From positions 1,012,793 through 1,076,792 of the forward strand of contig NZ_JANHDO010000001.1 of assembly GCF_024494575.1 (NCBI RefSeq): a stretch of 64,000 nucleotides of DNA, read 5' to 3'. A program made the translations under genes and the position numbers. The stretch comes from Halorubrum salinum (GTDB lineage: Archaea; Halobacteriota; Halobacteria; Halobacteriales; Haloferacaceae). Under the pieces are notes generated by a model. The model saw only the letters and a list, made by a program, of their open reading frames with translations. It did not search any database and was not told the DNA's origin. The first letter of the stretch is position 1. Every line of letters starts with the position of its first letter. This document shows, one piece after another, positions 35,391 through 43,785 of the stretch.

Positions 35391-36446
35391 ATGAGCCGTC
35401 CTACCAGCGTTCGTCTCCCCGAGATATTCGACGATCTGAACGTCGGTATCAATCTCCACGATACGGACGGCGGACGAATTCTCGACGCGAACACCCGACT
35501 CGCCGAGCTGTACGGGTACTCGGTGGCCGAACTCCGGTCGATGAGCGTCGGAGACTACACGGCACCGTCGACGCGATTCACACAGGAGGAGGCGTCTCGC
35601 AGGATCGCTCGCGCCGCGGCGGGCGATCCGCAGTCGTTCGCGTGGCAGATAGCGCGCTCGAACGGCGAACTGCGCTGGATCCACGTCAGCCTCAACGCGA
35701 CCACAATCGACGGGGTTGCGTGCGTCCTCTCGGAGGTGCAAGACGTCACCGAGTATCGGGCTCGCGAGCGTCGACTGCGGCTTCTCAGTCGGATCGTTCG
35801 TCACAACCTCCGGAACAAGACAAATGTTCTCATGGGATACGCCGATCGGGTTCAACGAGCCGTCGAAGACGATACGCTCGAGAGAGAGGTTCAGACCATT
35901 CTGGACATCAGTACCGAAGTAGGGGGACTGAGCGACTCTGTCAAGCAGATCGAACGGATCGCCGAACCGGACGCGACGGAGCGGTCTCCGACCGACCTTC
36001 GGAGCGTTTCCCGCTCAGTTATCGACGACGTGACCGCGGAGTATCCCGACGCCGACGTTTCACTCGAAGCACCGACGGAGATATGGGCCATCGCGGACGA
36101 GGGTATCCGCTACGCGCTGGAGCATGCCGTCCGGAACGCGATCAAGCACAACGACCGCGACGTGCCGACGGTGACGCTCTCGGTCGGCTCCTGTGACGAA
36201 ACGGGCCACGGGGTCGTTCGTGTCGCCGACGACGGGCCCGCGATCCCGGACGTGGAGATCGAGGTACTCAACGAGGACGTCGAGACCAGCAGCACGTACC
36301 ACGGAGCAGGCGTGGGACTGTGGGTGATGCAGTGGTGCGTCGATTCGCTGGGCGGCGAACTCTCGTTCTCGGAGAACTCCCCGCGAGGCAACGTGGTCAC
36401 TATCTCTCTTCCCAGGGGCGAAGTCCCAGACGACCGCAACGGTTAG
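35391..36446 (+). CDS. PAS-domain sensor histidine kinase
   Basis: 351 residues, cytosolic, no membrane segment. PAS domain in residues 10-125 (VGINLHDTDGGRILDANTRLAEL, VACVLSEVQDVTEYRARER), then the dimerisation helix with phospho-acceptor H138 in RIVRHNLRNKTNV and the kinase ATPase domain (YALEHAVRNAIKHND N-box, RVADDGPAIPDVE G1, GAGVGLWVMQWCVDSLGGELSF G2). HNLRN is the typical haloarchaeal H-box. The HATPase is shortened in the G1 region. No response regulator is adjacent; it lies 28 bp upstream of the helicase gene, possibly co-transcribed. Confidence 0.9.
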   Translation: MSRPTSVRLPEIFDDLNVGINLHDTDGGRILDANTRLAELYGYSVAELRSMSVGDYTAPSTRFTQEEASRRIARAAAGDPQSFAWQIARSNGELRWIHVSLNATTIDGVACVLSEVQDVTEYRARERRLRLLSRIVRHNLRNKTNVLMGYADRVQRAVEDDTLEREVQTILDISTEVGGLSDSVKQIERIAEPDATERSPTDLRSVSRSVIDDVTAEYPDADVSLEAPTEIWAIADEGIRYALEHAVRNAIKHNDRDVPTVTLSVGSCDETGHGVVRVADDGPAIPDVEIEVLNEDVETSSTYHGAGVGLWVMQWCVDSLGGELSFSENSPRGNVVTISLPRGEVPDDRNG

Positions 36447-36474
36447 GCGTTCCCGAACCGTTACTTCCGTAACC

Positions 36475-38883
36475 GTGGACGACGCCGTCGAGTGGCTGCG
36501 CGACCGCCCGTTCTACGAGGGACAGATAGCAGAGCACCGGCGACTGCCGGCGCGAGAGCCCGTCTTCCGGGACATCGACCTCGCGCCGCGGATGGCCGAC
36601 GCGCTCTCGAAGGACGGAATCGACCGGCTCTACCGCCATCAGGCCGACGCGATAGCGGCCGTTCGCGACGGCGACGACGTCGTGCTCGCGACCGAGACGG
36701 CGAGCGGGAAGTCGCTCGCGTACACCGTCCCCGCCTTCGAGGCCGCGATGGATCACGGCGGCCGCACCCTCTATCTCGGCCCGCAGAACGCGCTGATCGC
36801 CGATCAAGAGGAGTCGCTCTCGGAGTTGGCTCGGGGGCTCGGCTTCGGCAGCCGGGTGTCCGTCGACTCCTACACCGGGCGGCTCTCTCGGAGCGAGAAG
36901 CGCGCGGTGCGCGACCGCGAGCCGACCGTTCTGCTGTCGAACCCCGACATGCTCCACTACGCGCTGTTGCCGCACGCGGGACGGCTCTGGGAGTGGTTTT
37001 TCGGCTCGCTGGAGTACGTCGTGATAGACGAGGTCCACAGCTACCGCGGCGTGTTCGGGTCGCAGGTAGCGCTGACTCTGCGCCGGCTCGCGCGGACCTG
37101 CGAGCGGTTCGGATCGAGCCCGCAGTTCGTCTGCTGTTCGGCGACGATCAACAACCCCGTCGAGCACGTCGCGACGGTGACGGGCCGTGACCCCGACGGG
37201 ATCACGCTCGTCGACGAGGACGCGTCGGGACGCGGGCCGCGCGACTGGGTCCTGTGGAACCCGCCGGAGTACGACGGCGACTGGGCGGAACGGGGGAGCG
37301 GTCGACGCCGGTCGAGTCACACCGAGACCAAGCGGCTCTTCTGTGACCTCGTGACCGCGGGCGCGCAGACGCTGGCGTTCACCCGGGCGCGCCAGACGGC
37401 GGAGCAGTACGCGACGGACAGCGCGAGCGACCTCCGCGAGCGGGGCGAGCGCGACCTCGCCGGACGCGTGGGGGCGTATCAGGCCGCCCTGCCGGACGAC
37501 CGTCGCCGCGAGATCGAGGCGGACCTCCACGCGGGCGACCTCCGCGGCGTCTGGTCGACGAGCGCGCTGGAACTCGGCGTCGACGTGGGCGGGCTCGACG
37601 CCGTGCTCTTGGACGGCTACCCCGGAACGCGGATGTCGGCACACCAGCGCGCGGGACGGGCGGGTCGCGGAGACGACCCCGCCCTCGTCGTGATGGTCGG
37701 CGGCGAAGACCAACTCGACCAGTACCTCATGACCCACCCGGCCGACTTCTTCGAAGCCCCGCCGGAAGACGCGATCTGCGACCCGGAGAACGACCAACTG
37801 CTCCCGAGACACGTCGCCTGTGCGGCCGACGAACACTGGCTCTCGCCGGTCGACGAGCGCCTGTTCGGTGAGTCGTTCCCCCGCGTGGTCGGAGCGCTGA
37901 CCGACGACGGGACGCTCGATCGCCGGGAGACGGCACAGGGGCTCCGCTGGGTCCACGCCGGCTCGGCGAGCCCGCAGCAGTCCGTCAGTTTACGGACCGC
38001 AACGGAGCGAGAGATATCGCTCATCGACAAGTCGAGCGGCGAGACGATCGCGACGCTCGGCTTCGCCGACGCCCTGCGGGACGCACATCCCGGCGCGATC
38101 TATCACCAGCAGGGACGCACCTACGAGGTAGTCGACCTCGATTTGAACCGCGACGTCGCCGAGCTACGGCAGTCGTGGGCGGACTACTACACGCGAGTGC
38201 TCTCGGAGAAGGACATCGTCGTGAACGCGGATCGCACGGAGCGCGACCTCTCTGCCCGTCCCGACGTGCCCGTCCGGTTCGCGGACGTCACCGTCACGGA
38301 GCAGATTACGGGATTCGTTCGGAAAGACGCCGCGACCGGAGACTCACTCGGCGAATCAGCCCTCGATCTCCCGGAGACGACGCTACGGACGAAGGGACTC
38401 TACTTTCCGGTTCCCGAGGACGTCGAGGCGGAAATGCGAGCGAGCGGCGGGTCGGCGGCGACCGACGGCGGGAGCGAGGCGGACGCCTCGGCGGATCGCG
38501 ACGCCGCGTCGGGCGGCGAACACGCCTTCAACGGCGGGATTCACGCCGCCGAACACGGACTCATCTCGCTTTTCCCCTTTCACCTGCTGTGTGACCGCGC
38601 CGACGTGGGCGGGATCTCGACGCCGTACCACGCCCACACCGACGGGCCGGCGGTGTTCGTCTACGACGGGTATCCCGGCGGCGTCGGGCTCACGCGCCGG
38701 GGACACGAGCGGATCGAGGAGCTGATGGAGCGAACGGCGCGGCTGATCGCCGACTGCGACTGCGAGGACGGCTGTCCCGCCTGCGTGCAGTCGCCGCACT
38801 GCGGGAACGCGAACGAGCCGCTGGCGAAGGTGCCGGCGGTCCGCCTGCTTGAGTCGCTCACGGGGATCGACGGCCCGGCGTAG
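36475..38883 (+). CDS. MrfA/Hrq1-type DEAH-like helicase with DUF1998 zinc domain
   Basis: 802 residues from GTG 36475. SF2 helicase: Walker A TETASGKS (73-80), DEVH motif (185-188) in VVIDEVHSYRG, motif III CCSATI, motif VI SAHQRAGRAGRGDD. The C-terminal DUF1998-type domain ends in a Cys cluster, CDCEDGCPACVQSPHC (761-776). This architecture is that of YprA/MrfA, which with an exonuclease repairs mitomycin-type DNA damage in Bacillus; eukaryotic Hrq1 is related. An Asp/Ser/Gly-rich insert lies at about residues 655-680. Photolyase is the next DNA-repair gene downstream. Confidence 0.92.
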   Translation: MDDAVEWLRDRPFYEGQIAEHRRLPAREPVFRDIDLAPRMADALSKDGIDRLYRHQADAIAAVRDGDDVVLATETASGKSLAYTVPAFEAAMDHGGRTLYLGPQNALIADQEESLSELARGLGFGSRVSVDSYTGRLSRSEKRAVRDREPTVLLSNPDMLHYALLPHAGRLWEWFFGSLEYVVIDEVHSYRGVFGSQVALTLRRLARTCERFGSSPQFVCCSATINNPVEHVATVTGRDPDGITLVDEDASGRGPRDWVLWNPPEYDGDWAERGSGRRRSSHTETKRLFCDLVTAGAQTLAFTRARQTAEQYATDSASDLRERGERDLAGRVGAYQAALPDDRRREIEADLHAGDLRGVWSTSALELGVDVGGLDAVLLDGYPGTRMSAHQRAGRAGRGDDPALVVMVGGEDQLDQYLMTHPADFFEAPPEDAICDPENDQLLPRHVACAADEHWLSPVDERLFGESFPRVVGALTDDGTLDRRETAQGLRWVHAGSASPQQSVSLRTATEREISLIDKSSGETIATLGFADALRDAHPGAIYHQQGRTYEVVDLDLNRDVAELRQSWADYYTRVLSEKDIVVNADRTERDLSARPDVPVRFADVTVTEQITGFVRKDAATGDSLGESALDLPETTLRTKGLYFPVPEDVEAEMRASGGSAATDGGSEADASADRDAASGGEHAFNGGIHAAEHGLISLFPFHLLCDRADVGGISTPYHAHTDGPAVFVYDGYPGGVGLTRRGHERIEELMERTARLIADCDCEDGCPACVQSPHCGNANEPLAKVPAVRLLESLTGIDGPA

Positions 38884-38964
38884 TTCCGACCCCGCCCGCG
38901 GCGCAGTCAGTTTGCGGGCAGTGACACCCAAGAACCACCTGTCTCCGCCGCGTAGCACCCGGCG

Positions 38965-39411
38965 ATGGGACTCGACCTCGACGACGCCGCGGACCCGGCC
39001 GCGCGGGCGATGGAGTGGCTCGTGCTCGGCGCGGCGTACTTCCTCCTCATCCTGTTTCTCATCGGCGTGTTCGACCTGTTCGTCTCGCTCTACCGACTGC
39101 TCGTCGCGGGGACGTTCACGGACCCGGCGGAGGTCGTGGCGCTGCTCGACAGCGTCCTCCTGCTTCTCATCATCGTCGAGGTGCACCGGACGCTCGTGGC
39201 GTACGCCCGCGGGCAGCCCGTCCTCCGGATCGTCGTCAGCGCGGCGATCATCGCCATCTCGCGCCGCGTGATCAGCTTCCGGCTGGAGGACTACGGCTCC
39301 GGTCAAGAGGCGCTTCTCGCCGCGGCCGCGATCGCGGTGCTCGTCCTCGCGCTCTCGGTCGGCTATTCCCTGCTAGACCGGGTGAGCGTCCCCGGTCGGG
39401 TCGAACTCTGA
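38965..39411 (+). CDS. PsiE-family membrane protein
   Basis: 148 residues with four membrane helices: LVLGAAYFLLILFLIGVFDLF, VVALLDSVLLLLIIVEVHRTL, VLRIVVSAAIIAISRRVISF and LLAAAAIAVLVLALSVGY. The charged R-R-V-I-S-F and VEVHRT features match the PsiE (phosphate-starvation-inducible E) family. Function unknown. Between helicase and photolyase genes; no evidence links it to repair. Confidence 0.85.
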   Translation: MGLDLDDAADPAARAMEWLVLGAAYFLLILFLIGVFDLFVSLYRLLVAGTFTDPAEVVALLDSVLLLLIIVEVHRTLVAYARGQPVLRIVVSAAIIAISRRVISFRLEDYGSGQEALLAAAAIAVLVLALSVGYSLLDRVSVPGRVEL

Positions 39412-39510
39412 CCGCGGACGCGCTCGGTTCGCACTCATCGCCGCCGACTCGGCCCCGGCTTCGCTCCGCGGTCCCGGTGGTTTCACGGTGGACGCGCCGC
39501 TGTAGATCGC

Positions 39511-41115
39511 ATGGAGCTGTTCTGGCACCGGCGTGACCTGCGGCTCGCCGACAACGTCGGGCTCGCGGCCGCGGCCGACCGCCGTGGAGCCGAGGGGAAC
39601 GCGGACGGGGACGTCACCGAGACCGACGCGGTCGCGGGGATGTTCGTCTTCGACGACGACGTACTCGCCCACGCGAGCGACGTCCGCGTGCGACGACTCC
39701 TCGACGGACTCGCGGCACTGCGGGCGAACTACCGCGACCGCGGCAGCGACCTCCTCGTCGCTCGCGGCGACCCGACCGACGTCCTGCCGGCGGTCGCCGA
39801 CGCCCTCGACGCCGAGCGCGTCGTCTGGAACCGAGACTACTCCGGGCTCGCGAGGGAGCGGGACGCGGCGGTCCGCAGAGCGCTCGCAGACGCCGATATA
39901 GACCGCGAAGCGCACCACGACGCGGTGTTGCACACGCCGGACTCGATCCGGACCAACGCCGGTGACCCGTACTCCGTGTACACCTACTACTGGAAGAAGT
40001 GGACCGACCGCGAGGTCGACGATCCGGCGTCGACGCCGGGAGACGCGTGTCTCGTCGACCCGGAGCCGTTGCGGGCGGCTGTCGAGCGGCTCGGCGAGGG
40101 GGCGGTAACGGACGGCGGCGTCGCGAGCGACCGCGTCGCCGTCGGCGACCTACCGTCTCTCACGGCCCTCGGATTCTCGGAGCCCGACGCGGAGATCGGT
40201 TCGGCCGGGACCGCGGCCGCCCGCGAACGGCTCGACGACTTCCTCGACGAGGCGGTGTTCGCTTACGGCGCGGAGCGCGACTACCCCGCCCGGGAGGCGA
40301 CCTCGCGGCTGTCGACGTTCCTCAAGTACGGCGAGATCGGAGTACGAGAGGTGTACGCGGCGACGGAGGCGGCGATGGAGAGGGCCGAAGGGCGGGTCGG
40401 AGACGGCGCGGGCGGGGGAGACGAGGATGATGGAAACGGTGCAGCGAGTGAGGGGGACGCCGACGGCGACGAGGACCCGGTCGCCGCGGTCGAGGAGTAC
40501 CAGCAGCAGCTCGCGTGGCGGGAGTTCTACACGCAGGTGCTCTTTCACAACCCCGAGGTGGTATCGTCGAACTACAAGACGTACGAGGAGGGGATCGACT
40601 GGCGCGACGACCCCGAGGAGATCGCGGCGTGGAAGCGCGGCGAAACGGGGTATCCCATCGTCGACGCCGGGATGCGCCAGCTTCGCGCGGAGGCGTTCAT
40701 GCACAACCGCGTGCGGATGATCGTCGCCTCGTTCCTGACGAAGGACCTGCTCGCGGACTGGCGGCACGGCTACGACCACTTCCGCGAGCGGCTCGCCGAC
40801 CACGACACCGCAAACGACAACGGCGGCTGGCAGTGGGCGGCCTCCACGGGCACCGACGCGCAGCCCTATTTCCGCATCTTCAATCCGATGACGCAGGGCG
40901 AGCGCTACGACCCCGACGCGGAGTACATCAGAGAGTACGTGCCCGAGTTGCGGGGACTCGACCCCGATCTGATCCACGAGTGGCACGAGCTGTCGCCCAC
41001 CCAGCGCGCGAACGCCGCGCCAGACTACCCGGCACCGATCGTCGACCACTCGGAGCGGCGCGAAAAGGCGCTGGCGATGTACAAGCGGGCGCGCGGCGAG
41101 GATCCGGAAGAATAA
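39511..41115 (+). CDS. phr: Deoxyribodipyrimidine photolyase (class I CPD type)
   Basis: Light-driven repair of cyclobutane pyrimidine dimers with FADH-. It has 534 residues, longer than the usual 460-480. N-terminal alpha/beta domain begins MELFWHRRDLRLADN. The FAD-binding helical domain has SRLSTFLKYGEIGVREV, YPIVDAGMRQLRAEAF, MHNRVRMIVASFLTKDLL, DNGGWQWAASTGTDAQPYFR and RIFNPMTQGERYDPDAEYI. A low-complexity acidic insert (GAGGGDEDDGNGAASEGD, about residues 300-325) accounts for the extra length. Haloarchaea live in intense light; the gene is a normal core component. Confidence 0.96.
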   Translation: MELFWHRRDLRLADNVGLAAAADRRGAEGNADGDVTETDAVAGMFVFDDDVLAHASDVRVRRLLDGLAALRANYRDRGSDLLVARGDPTDVLPAVADALDAERVVWNRDYSGLARERDAAVRRALADADIDREAHHDAVLHTPDSIRTNAGDPYSVYTYYWKKWTDREVDDPASTPGDACLVDPEPLRAAVERLGEGAVTDGGVASDRVAVGDLPSLTALGFSEPDAEIGSAGTAAARERLDDFLDEAVFAYGAERDYPAREATSRLSTFLKYGEIGVREVYAATEAAMERAEGRVGDGAGGGDEDDGNGAASEGDADGDEDPVAAVEEYQQQLAWREFYTQVLFHNPEVVSSNYKTYEEGIDWRDDPEEIAAWKRGETGYPIVDAGMRQLRAEAFMHNRVRMIVASFLTKDLLADWRHGYDHFRERLADHDTANDNGGWQWAASTGTDAQPYFRIFNPMTQGERYDPDAEYIREYVPELRGLDPDLIHEWHELSPTQRANAAPDYPAPIVDHSERREKALAMYKRARGEDPEE

Positions 41116-41163
41116 TTGGACGGTGTTGGGGAACACGTCGTCTCTTCGACGACGACCGCCCCC

Positions 41164-41182
41164 CAAAGCCCCAGCCGCTCGC
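41164..41182 (+). repeat. GC-rich dispersed repeat, fragment C
   Basis: CAAAGCCCCAGCCGCTCGC is related to the inverted-repeat arms at 42367-42383 and 42464-42480 and to copy A at 25066-25079 (complement). It lies 10 bp left of the duplicated target site of the CPBP insertion. Confidence 0.5.
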
Positions 41183-41199
41183 TCATAAATGACTGATCG

Positions 41200-42337
41200 G
41201 GCTCCGTTGAAATCCTATTCTTCAGACATATTCTCGCCTGAAACGTCTGGTCGCCGAAAAGTGCGTGTTGTTCGTAACGACGAACTGGTTCGCGTACACG
41301 TCCATCAATAGAGCAGTCGGACCTGAGCACCCTGATTGGACTGGATTTAGGTTGTGTTTGATATAGCGTAACATATCGACTATGTCAATGTATCTATATA
41401 TGCTCGCGTAGCGTACAGTGCATATGGTATCGATTGTCGAACGTCGTCCAGTCGGATTCACACTCGGGCTCACAGCCGGTCTTATCGTGTTAACACTACT
41501 TGCACGGGCTGTCCTTGAGGTTGCAATCCCACAGTTGACGCTACACGGGATCGGTCTCGTTCTCAATTGGACCATCGTTGCAGGGAGTATCGTGCTCGTC
41601 ACTTGGCTCGGTTGGTGGGACAAGATCCGACTCACAGCACCAGTCAATCGACGTGCAGTTGTCTATCTGCTCCCCTTCGCAGCTGTGGTCTTGGTCCCAG
41701 CTATGTTCGGCCTCGCAATCCCCGAGATCTCGCTCATTCAAGACCAAACCCTGCCACCGTGGGCCGCACTCGCCGTGATCGTCGTCGGCGTGGCACTGGG
41801 TGCCGCCATCTCCGAGGAATTGATTTACCGTGGGGTGTTGCTCCGGGCGCTGGAGCCTCGCAGCCGCCTGCTAGCTGTCGTACTGCCGGCCACGATGTTT
41901 GGTCTGGCTCATATCTCACAAGTCATCCTCGGGAATTCGCTGGCTGAGTGGCTTCCACAGATGCTACTGATCATTCCCTTGGGGATCGGCCTCGGCGCAA
42001 TTGCCCTCCGACTAGAGAGCCTCTGGCCGCTCGTCGTCTGGCACTTCGCAGTTGACGTGACCGGGTCATTGGTAGCGACGACATCAGTGGTCTACGAACT
42101 GATCACAATCGGATTCGTCCTGCTTGCCGGAGTGATTGGGGTGTGGCTGCTCTGGCAGGACCGGCGATCGAGACACGATATACACCGTCAGCTTAGCACG
42201 AATGTCGACGAGATCGGTGCGCGAAAATAACAAGAGCATCTACAAGAGTTGACTCGAAACAAACGTGGGACGTGAGTCTCCTATATTGACCACAACTGAT
42301 TCAAAATATATCTTTTTCTGAGGATTTCAACAGAGCC
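41200..42337. mobile_element. IS6-type TIR-bounded element carrying a CPBP protease, no transposase
   Basis: Left end GGCTCCGTTGAAATCCT (41200-41216) and right end AGGATTTCAACAGAGCC (42321-42337) are inverted copies with one mismatch in 17. The GGNNCTGTTG start resembles IS6/IS26-family termini as I know them. Flanking 8-bp sequences ACTGATCG (41192-41199) and ATTGATCG (42338-42345) match 7 of 8, the duplication length of IS6. The 1138-bp interior is visibly less GC-rich than its neighbours and contains only one gene. No transposase frame is present, so it would depend on an enzyme encoded elsewhere. Confidence 0.7.
41424..42230 (+). CDS. CPBP intramembrane metalloprotease (CAAX-type), element cargo
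   Basis: 268 residues with about eight hydrophobic segments. The CPBP/Abi motifs are present: EELIYRG (E131, E132, R136), FGLAH (F159, H163) and the third His in WHFAVD (H207). Family members are integral-membrane proteases or scaffold proteins, some used in immunity to or processing of bacteriocins and prenylated proteins. Codon use has far more A/T at third positions than neighbours, with frequent CAG/GTT/ATT, indicating recent acquisition. ATG 41424 is used in preference to GTG 41418. Confidence 0.88.
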   Translation: MVSIVERRPVGFTLGLTAGLIVLTLLARAVLEVAIPQLTLHGIGLVLNWTIVAGSIVLVTWLGWWDKIRLTAPVNRRAVVYLLPFAAVVLVPAMFGLAIPEISLIQDQTLPPWAALAVIVVGVALGAAISEELIYRGVLLRALEPRSRLLAVVLPATMFGLAHISQVILGNSLAEWLPQMLLIIPLGIGLGAIALRLESLWPLVVWHFAVDVTGSLVATTSVVYELITIGFVLLAGVIGVWLLWQDRRSRHDIHRQLSTNVDEIGARK

Positions 42338-42366
42338 ATTGATCGGAGATCGACTGTGACTACCTC

Positions 42367-42480
42367 CAAAGCCCCAGTCGCGACGGCTCGCGCGCCTTGC
42401 TGCGCGCCTCGCTCAGTCGCTGTCGCTCCTTCGCTGCGGTGCTTACTGCGGCGTGCTTCGCCCTCGCGACTGGGGCTTTG
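42367..42480. repeat. 114-bp palindromic-ended GC-rich element
   Basis: CAAAGCCCCAGTCGCGA (42367-42383) and its exact reverse complement TCGCGACTGGGGCTTTG (42464-42480) flank 80 bp of GC-rich sequence. The arms match blocks elsewhere in the window (copy A complement at 25066, fragment C at 41164). It has no coding capacity. It could be a MITE-like or REP-like dispersed element. Confidence 0.7.
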
Positions 42481-42507
42481 AGTCCCGCCCCGCACCGCAC
42501 AGCACCG

Positions 42508-42530
42508 CACCTCACGCCTCCCCAGCCTCG
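42508..42530 (-). repeat. GC-rich dispersed repeat, copy B block
   Basis: The 23-bp block is the exact reverse complement of 25030-25052. In copy B it is separated from the CCTCCAAAGCCCCA block by the 114-bp inverted-repeat element; in copy A only 13 bp separate them. Confidence 0.65.
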
Positions 42531-42668
42531 CGGCTCCCTTCGGTCGCCGCGTCCAGCGAGAATCAAAGGTTCTCTGGCAGCCGGCGCGTAGCGCCGGCAA
42601 CCTCGCGCGTGCGGTTCGCGGCCTGTCGGCCGCTCACCGGCACGCGCCGACCGCACCGCGGTTTCTAT

Positions 42669-43667
42669 TCAAAACAGCGCCTCGCTCTCGTCGAGCAGGT
42701 GAGCCGGACCGCCGACCTCCCAGACGTCGGTGTCGATCCCGATCTCCGCGATCCGGCTTTCGACCTCGTCGACGTGGTCGGCCAGCGTGTTCACGTACAC
42801 CGAGGCTCCGGTGTCCGTCGAGAAGTAGACGGGAACGCCCTCCTCGCGAAGCTCGCGGACCGCGTTGAACACGGCGATCGTCTCGGGCTGCCAGTACACC
42901 CACCCCGCGGGACCGGTCATCGTGGTGGCCGTGAGAGAGAGCGAGTCGTGTTCCGCCGTCTCGAAGATCCGGTCGAACTCGCCGTCGCGCAGGGCGTCCG
43001 TCATCTCGACGAGCTGGTCTTGCACGTGCGCGGTCCGCGCCTGCATCATGTGGCTCTCGGCCGCCTCGCGGTGGGCCTCCTCCGTCTCCTTGTACGCGGG
43101 GACGTGCGCGGCGACGATCCGGAGGTCCTCCTCGGGGTCGAAACCGTCCTCGCTCACGCCAACGTCGAGCCGGTGTGACCGGCAGTCGGCGTCGTTGAGG
43201 CCGGCGTCGAGACGCGAGTACGCGCCCGTGACCGCGCGCGCCGCGGAGGAGGACCCGCGACGCGCGACGGTGGAGACCTCCGGTAAAGTGAGGTCGAGTC
43301 CCGCAGCCTCGACGAGGGCGAGCGCCGCGGCCGCGAAGCCGGACGACGAGGAGCCGAAGCCGATGTTCGACGGGAAGGAGTTCTCGCTCTCCAGTCTGAC
43401 CGCGGCGTCGACGCCGGCCAGCTCGCGGACGTGATCGACGACCATATCGATGCGCTCTGCGGCCCGCCCCGTCACTTCCTCGCCGCCGATGACGTAGACG
43501 TCCTCGCCCGCGTCGGGCTGCCACTCGACGGTCGTCGTCGTCGCGGTCGGTGCGGTACAGAGGCTGATGCTGTCGTGATACGGGAGTCGCATCTCGGCGT
43601 CGCGCATCCCGTGGTACTTGACGAGCCCCTGGATCGGGTGGGCTCGCGCGGTGGCCTTCTCTGTCAT
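42669..43667 (-). CDS. Phosphomevalonate decarboxylase (haloarchaeal mevalonate route)
   Basis: GHMP-family enzyme that decarboxylates phosphomevalonate to isopentenyl phosphate, feeding lipid synthesis in halophiles. It has 332 residues. Blocks: AHPIQGLVKYHGMRD at the N-terminus, the ATP loop FPSNIGFGSSSSGFAAAALAL, ARRGSSSAARAVTGAYSRLD, and FSTDTGASVYVN near the C-terminus. MvaD-like proteins share these; Haloferax experiments established the phospho route. The start ATG is at 43667. Confidence 0.92.
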   Translation of the reverse strand: MTEKATARAHPIQGLVKYHGMRDAEMRLPYHDSISLCTAPTATTTTVEWQPDAGEDVYVIGGEEVTGRAAERIDMVVDHVRELAGVDAAVRLESENSFPSNIGFGSSSSGFAAAALALVEAAGLDLTLPEVSTVARRGSSSAARAVTGAYSRLDAGLNDADCRSHRLDVGVSEDGFDPEEDLRIVAAHVPAYKETEEAHREAAESHMMQARTAHVQDQLVEMTDALRDGEFDRIFETAEHDSLSLTATTMTGPAGWVYWQPETIAVFNAVRELREEGVPVYFSTDTGASVYVNTLADHVDEVESRIAEIGIDTDVWEVGGPAHLLDESEALF

Positions 43668-43785
43668 ACCTCGGGAAGCGTCCGGCGGGGGATTAGTCGT
43701 TGCGATGGGCGAGAGGTGGGCGTCGCAAGCGCGATTCGACACCGGTTCGCGCGGATCGAACAGGACTGGACCCGGACGCGGCCCG

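Larger units (their letters stand above)
42338..42668. other. Non-coding stretch, GC-rich repeat copy B and promoterless flank
   Basis: 331 bp between the inserted element and the phosphomevalonate decarboxylase stop. It has no credible reading frame. It contains the inverted-repeat element at 42367-42480 and the 23-bp block shared with copy A at 42508-42530. The remainder (42540-42668) is GC-rich with no motif that I can name. Confidence 0.6.

Noticed and set aside
41222..41647. Minus-strand frame inside the CPBP element as a transposase remnant
   Set aside because: 141 codons with no DDE or HUH motif, overlapping antisense with the CPBP gene.
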